Notes under the pieces: generated by a model
The model's database searches: none
Seen by the model: only the letters and a program-made list of their open reading frames with translations
Told to the model about the DNA's origin: nothing
Translations under genes and position numbers: made by a program
Shown here: positions 5,857 to 8,834 of the stretch, one piece after another
Numbering within the stretch: the first letter of the stretch is position 1
Layout: every line of letters starts with the position of its first letter
Source of the DNA: Ktedonobacterales bacterium
GTDB taxonomy: Bacteria > Chloroflexota > Ktedonobacteria > Ktedonobacterales > JADMIN01
Assembly: GCA_025450405.1 (NCBI GenBank)
Contig: JANWHL010000131.1
Location: 1 to 8,834, forward strand
DNA: 8,834 nucleotides
Reading direction: 5' to 3'

Positions 5857-7611
5857 CTAGTGCTTCGAGATGTACACCGTTGCCCAGGAGTCGGTCGGGG
5901 TGATGCCCTGGCCGTCTTCCACGTAATTGTGGACATACGACCGGAGCTGGTAGTAGCTGGTGTACTGGAACAACGGGCACGCGGCCACGTTGTTGATCAG
6001 CAGCTGCTCAGCCTGGTTGTACTCTTGAATGCGCTTGCCCTGATCCGGGTTCTTGTCCGCGTCTTCCATCAGCTGGTCCGCCTGCGGGATGCTGGCGTGC
6101 TGGCTGTTGTACTGCGCGTGCGTGTCGAACAGCAGGGTCAGGAAGTCCTGCGGATCCGGGTAGTCGGCGATCCAGCCGAAGCGCTCGAGCTGGAAGTTGC
6201 CGCTGTCAGAATCCTTCAGGTACGACGTGAAATCCTCGCCCTTGAGCGCGACGTTGATGCCCAGGTTTTGCTTCCACTGGGCCTGGATGGCCTGCGCGTA
6301 CTTCTGCTGTGACGCGCTGCTGCTGACATACAGGTAGGTGATGGTCGGGGGCTTGGCACCGTTCAGCGTCTGGAGGTAGGTCTGCCAGTGCGCCTGCGCC
6401 TTGGCCGTGTCGCCCGCGGTGGAGGTGACCCCATCCGGCCCGGTCACGTTCGGGTTGTAGCCCGGCATGCCCTTCGGGACGATGTTCCAGTGCGCGATGG
6501 CCGTGCCCTTGAGGATGGCCGTGTTCAGCTGGTCGCGGTTGATGGCGAGGCAGAGGGCCTGGCGGGCGTCGGCGTTATCGAACGGCTTGACTGTCCAGTT
6601 CGGGATGACCGAGTAGTAGGTCAGCGTGCCGTACTGGTGGAAGTCGGGCTGGGTCTTCGCCTGGGCATAGAGCTCCAGGGTCGGATTGCCGTAGTCGTTC
6701 TGCCCGGTCTGATACGCGGCGTAGGCGGTGTCATTGCTCTTGTAGAAGATGTAGTCAATCTCCTGCAAGAATGGGGTCTTGCCATGCGCCTGCGCCCAAT
6801 ACTTGTTCTGCTTCAGCGTGATGCCCGTGGCGTGATCCCAAAAGGCCACATACCACATGCCGTCGCCACCCTGGCCGGTCGCGCCGTCCTTGAGGTGGTC
6901 GGTCCACTTCTCGTTCGTGATGTCGCCCGAGGCGCTCACCACCGACTGCTCGATGGCGTACGACGTCGAGTAGGTCATCGCGTCGAGGAAGTAGGAGGCC
7001 GGCTGAGACAGATGGACCGTCACGGTCCCGGCGGCGTCGTCCGGCACGATCGACGTGCCGACCAGCGTCGTGATCAGCGGCGAGGTCTGGCCCTTGGCGG
7101 GCGAGAGCTTCGTGCCGCTGCAGGTCTCAGAGTTGAACGTCAGCGCGTCAGTGATCTCGTACAGATAGTACGCGACCGCCGAGCCGACGCACGGATTGAG
7201 CGACCGGTCCATGCTATACGCATAGTCCGACGCCTTCACCGCGTTGCCGTCCGAGTACTTCAGACCCGGGCGCATGTGGAACTTGTAGGTCAGGCCATCG
7301 GTGCTCACCGTGACGTTGTCCGCGTCCATCTTCTCGACGTTGAGGTTCTTGTCGAGCACGACGAACCCGGAGAACACCGCGTCGATCATCTGGATCGAAA
7401 GCGAGTCGGTGGCCTGGTCGGGGTCAAATGTGGTGATGTCGGACGAACCACCCAGGCTCAGGTTGACCTTGAACACCTGCTGGCTCGCCGGCGCCAGATC
7501 GGTCGGCGTGTTGTTGGTGCTTGGCGTGCCGCAGCCCGTGGCCAGCAGGGCCACGGTGCCCACGGTGGCCATGACGCCGGGCAGCGTCAATTTGCGCAAT
7601 GCCAGTCGCAT
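5857..7611 (-). CDS. oppA: Peptide ABC transporter substrate-binding lipoprotein OppA (SBP family 5)
   Basis: A 584-residue family 5 solute-binding protein that should capture peptides outside the membrane and hand them to OppB/OppC. The N-terminus MRLALRKLTL with a hydrophobic core and LLATGC gives a lipoprotein signal, with Cys27 as the lipidated residue. Family landmarks are DGLTYKFHMRPGLKYSDGNA (105-124) followed by VKASDYAYSMDR, GMWYVAFWDHATGITLKQNKYW (split around 251-272), NADARQALCLAINRDQLN (346-363) and GWIADYPDPQDF in the last third. Cys141 and Cys164 lie close enough to form a disulfide. The ATG at 7611 has GGGAG seven bases upstream. Length is normal and the gene intact. It heads the opp set and is followed by hairpins that may raise its yield. 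Related proteins bind dipeptides, nickel, haem or sugars, so the peptide substrate is inferred. Confidence 0.93.
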   Translation of the reverse strand: MRLALRKLTLPGVMATVGTVALLATGCGTPSTNNTPTDLAPASQQVFKVNLSLGGSSDITTFDPDQATDSLSIQMIDAVFSGFVVLDKNLNVEKMDADNVTVSTDGLTYKFHMRPGLKYSDGNAVKASDYAYSMDRSLNPCVGSAVAYYLYEITDALTFNSETCSGTKLSPAKGQTSPLITTLVGTSIVPDDAAGTVTVHLSQPASYFLDAMTYSTSYAIEQSVVSASGDITNEKWTDHLKDGATGQGGDGMWYVAFWDHATGITLKQNKYWAQAHGKTPFLQEIDYIFYKSNDTAYAAYQTGQNDYGNPTLELYAQAKTQPDFHQYGTLTYYSVIPNWTVKPFDNADARQALCLAINRDQLNTAILKGTAIAHWNIVPKGMPGYNPNVTGPDGVTSTAGDTAKAQAHWQTYLQTLNGAKPPTITYLYVSSSASQQKYAQAIQAQWKQNLGINVALKGEDFTSYLKDSDSGNFQLERFGWIADYPDPQDFLTLLFDTHAQYNSQHASIPQADQLMEDADKNPDQGKRIQEYNQAEQLLINNVAACPLFQYTSYYQLRSYVHNYVEDGQGITPTDSWATVYISKH

Positions 7612-7625
7612 GCAGTCTCTCCCTT

Positions 7626-7650
7626 AAAAAATCCTCACAGCAGAGATCCC
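7626..7650 (-). promoter_or_regulatory. Terminator-like hairpin directly before oppA (possible attenuator)
   Basis: On the minus strand GATCTC (7648-7643), loop TGCTGT and GAGGAT (7636-7631) pair with one bulged G, followed by TTTTTT (7631-7626) and, within two bases, AAGGGAG for oppA. A hairpin plus T-run touching the ribosome binding site is the layout of transcription attenuators. The stem is short (five pairs plus possible G-T pairs), so it may be simply an AT-rich spacer. Confidence 0.4.
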
Positions 7651-7682
7651 AGGCGCTCCCTTCCGGGGCCCGGGTCGGTGCG

Positions 7683-7707
7683 CCAGGATGTCTCAGCAGA
7701 CATCTGG
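7683..7707 (-). repeat. Strong hairpin in the oppA leader
   Basis: Plus-strand CCA-G-GATGTCT, loop CAGC, AGACATC-TGG forms ten pairs with one bulged G. On the minus strand its top half, GATGTCTGCTG, closely resembles GATCTCTGCTG of the terminator-like hairpin downstream, so the two may be a duplicated or competing pair. Confidence 0.5.
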
Positions 7708-7974
7708 TCCGCCACACACCTTGCGGCGCGTGGGTTCGGTGTCTAACTGACTGCGCCACCTCCCTTCGGATTCGGCAGTGCCGGTGGTCCGGCGCGCCCC
7801 CCGCTCGCGGAGAGTAGGGGTCGCGGCGCTTCGAGCGCCCATTTCGACATGAGTCCGCACGTCGCAGCCGGCTCTCTCACCCGGGAGCGCGAACGCTCCG
7901 GAACGCCGGCGCGGCACCGGGTGTCGGTCCCGCGCCGCCGGTCCCCGCCTCGCCCCAGGCTGTCGGTTCACCGG

Positions 7975-8016
7975 CTCGCCTCTCTTCCCCCACCTCTCTC
8001 TACCCCCACCTCCTCC
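7975..8016. repeat. Polypyrimidine/polypurine tract with a 16-bp period
   Basis: The plus strand is nearly all C and T. CCCCCACCTC occurs at 7987-7996 and 8003-8012. The minus strand therefore carries many G-runs, enough for a two-layer G-quadruplex, and GGAGG sequences that mimic ribosome binding sites without a good gene after them. Confidence 0.5.
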
Positions 8017-8040
8017 GCGGCCCAGGGTGCGGCCCAGGGT
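8017..8040. repeat. Exact tandem duplication of a 12-mer
   Basis: GCGGCCCAGGGT at 8017-8028 is repeated without change at 8029-8040, next to the pyrimidine tract. Probably replication slippage. Confidence 0.7.
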
Positions 8041-8126
8041 CGCCACCCACTCGGCTCGGCTGGCACGTGTTCCGCGAACTCCAGCCGTATGGATTCCCTG
8101 GATCGCCCCGCTGGACCGATCCGCTA

Positions 8127-8150
8127 GGCGCGCCGCGCCGACGGCGCGCC
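8127..8150 (-). terminator. GC-rich inverted repeat after the DUF4367-like gene
   Basis: GGCGCGCC occurs at 8127-8134 and 8143-8150. Since it is self-complementary the two copies can pair around an eight-base loop, 10 bp past the stop codon of the minus-strand gene. No T-run follows, so it is a candidate 3' end signal only. Confidence 0.35.
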
Positions 8151-8160
8151 GACATGCCGA

Positions 8161-8834
8161 CTACGCGCCGGGCCCGACCGGTGCGATCGTCACGAACGCT
8201 CCGGCCAGGTTCTCCGGCGACCCGCCCAATGGCACCAGATCCAGCACCTCATCGGTACCCGGATTCTGCAACGTCTCCTGCAACTCCACCCCAATCGCGC
8301 GCAACGTCGGCTGATTGGGGAGCAACAGTTTGCCGCTGACTGGCTGCAGCTTCCGCGCGAATTGCGTCAGCTGGGCCATCGACGTGCCATCGCGCGGATC
8401 ACCAACGATCCACAGGATGAGACCGCCCTGCTCCAGGATGAGCTCCCCCTTGGATCCCAACTGCCAGTCCATGTGCCGCCCGTAGCGCACCCACCGACCG
8501 TCCACATAGACGGCGGGCTGACCCGCCACGCTCACCGGGGTCACCGACCCATCAGCAACCACCTGGAGGACGGCCGCCAGATTCGCCGCGGGGCGGAACT
8601 CCCGAATGTCGAGCAATCCACTGCCCGGCGTAGTGCCCTGACACGCATACTGGATCTCCGCGACTGGCCCATCCGACCACTCTTGCTGCGCGCCCATGCG
8701 CGTATCTTGATAGGTGTAGGTGCCAACCGATGGGCCGAACCATTCCAGCGTCGTCAGGGGATCGGCATCGCCGTTGGTCGCGGTATGGACCATACTAGCA
8801 GACGGACGAACTCCCGATGGGTAACGGTTGACCT
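8161..8834 (-). CDS. DUF4367-like extracytoplasmic protein, probably cut by the right edge
   Basis: The frame ends with TAG at 8163-8161 and has no stop up to the window edge. The first ATG (8793) would give 210 residues but has no ribosome binding site, so the sequence is probably the C-terminal part of a longer protein. Against this, codons upstream of 8793 lose the G/C third-base preference, so a start there is not excluded. Counting from that Met, VSVAGQPAVYVDGRWV (88-102 region), MDWQLGSKGELILEQGG (108-124 region) and LILWIVGD followed by SMAQLTQFARKLQP resemble the DUF4367 fold, which often sits outside the membrane behind an anti-sigma-like N-terminus; that portion is not visible here. 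A 60-residue tail follows. No membrane segment is present in the visible part. Function is unknown; the family call comes from pattern, not a search. Confidence 0.6.
   Translation of the reverse strand, partial: VNRYPSGVRPSASMVHTATNGDADPLTTLEWFGPSVGTYTYQDTRMGAQQEWSDGPVAEIQYACQGTTPGSGLLDIREFRPAANLAAVLQVVADGSVTPVSVAGQPAVYVDGRWVRYGRHMDWQLGSKGELILEQGGLILWIVGDPRDGTSMAQLTQFARKLQPVSGKLLLPNQPTLRAIGVELQETLQNPGTDEVLDLVPLGGSPENLAGAFVTIAPVGPGA

Larger units (their letters stand above)
7612..8160 (-). other. Long leader upstream of oppA
   Basis: A 549-bp gap without a convincing gene. In transcription order it has a GC-rich inverted repeat at 8127-8150, a duplicated 12-mer at 8017-8040, a purine-rich tract at 7975-8016, inverted repeats at 7884-7899 and 7825-7839 (GGCGCT-TCG-AGCGCC), a strong hairpin at 7683-7707 and a terminator-like hairpin at 7626-7650 just before the oppA ribosome binding site (GGGAG, 7623-7619). 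No clear -35/-10 pair was found, so the oppA promoter is not placed. I do not recognise a known riboswitch or T-box. Confidence 0.45.

Noticed and set aside
5831..5860. Two CTAG sites flanking the 12-bp palindrome GACGACGTCGTC at the oppA stop
   Set aside because: The centres of the CTAG pair and the palindrome do not coincide and no longer stem forms, so it is probably incidental.
5398..5936. Frames of 140-143 codons on the minus strand in the oppA-oppB spacer
   Set aside because: They run through strong inverted repeats, overlap oppA out of frame and give Arg/Pro/Ala-rich sequence without recognisable domains.
6388..7746. 452-codon open frame on the plus strand opposite oppA
   Set aside because: It is the antisense shadow of a clearly identified gene. 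The protein is dominated by Arg, Val, Gly and Leu and resembles no family, as expected from reading GC-rich coding DNA backwards.
7612..8000. T-box or known metabolite riboswitch before oppA
   Set aside because: I looked for the T-box core and for TPP, SAM, cobalamin and glycine consensus pieces; only isolated fragments such as CTGAGA appear, without the rest of the core.
7693..8046. 117-codon minus-strand frame in the oppA leader
   Set aside because: Arg/Gly-rich translation running through hairpins and the purine tract, with no family resemblance; better explained as leader DNA.

Overview
The window is a GC-rich bacterial chromosome segment dominated by one minus-strand gene set for an ATP-driven oligopeptide/dipeptide importer. 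Reading in the direction of transcription (right to left), the order is oppA (lipoprotein binding protein), oppB and oppC (two permeases), oppD and oppF (two ATPases). Each gene is recognised from its own motifs. A lipoprotein signal on the binding protein, strong G/C preference at third codon positions and GTG start use fit a GC-rich bacterium that anchors binding proteins by lipid. The overall style recalls Chloroflexota or Actinomycetota, but nothing in the window fixes the phylum.

Layout: 1-147 is a short open frame cut by the left edge, of uncertain strand. 161-207 is a hairpin with a T-rich side that suits termination of minus-strand transcription. 239-520 is a small Cro/C1-type helix-turn-helix regulator on the minus strand, perhaps preceded by a 54-codon ORF that overlaps it by a few bases, behind a plausible promoter at 690-718. 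744-861 is an unusually structured stretch just after the oppF stop, including a perfect 26-bp palindrome. 869-7611 is the opp gene set. 7612-8160 is the leader upstream of oppA, with a terminator-like hairpin directly before the oppA ribosome binding site. 8161-8834 is the 3' part of a minus-strand gene whose product resembles the DUF4367 extracytoplasmic domain; it runs off the right edge.

How the genes work together: OppA, tethered to the outer face of the membrane, captures peptide and delivers it to the OppB/OppC channel. OppD and OppF hydrolyse ATP to drive uptake. The genes are not tightly packed (77 to 576 bp apart), and the longest gap, after oppA, contains strong hairpins that could let oppA be expressed above the membrane components. 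The small regulator has its own promoter-like and terminator-like signals, and nothing here shows that it controls opp.

The coding content is ordinary. The points worth a second look are in the non-coding DNA: the structured tail of oppF, a 12-nt palindromic core shared by two hairpins of the opp set, the possible attenuator before oppA, and the possible overlapping small gene ahead of the regulator. I see no tRNA, rRNA, CRISPR array, transposase or phage gene.
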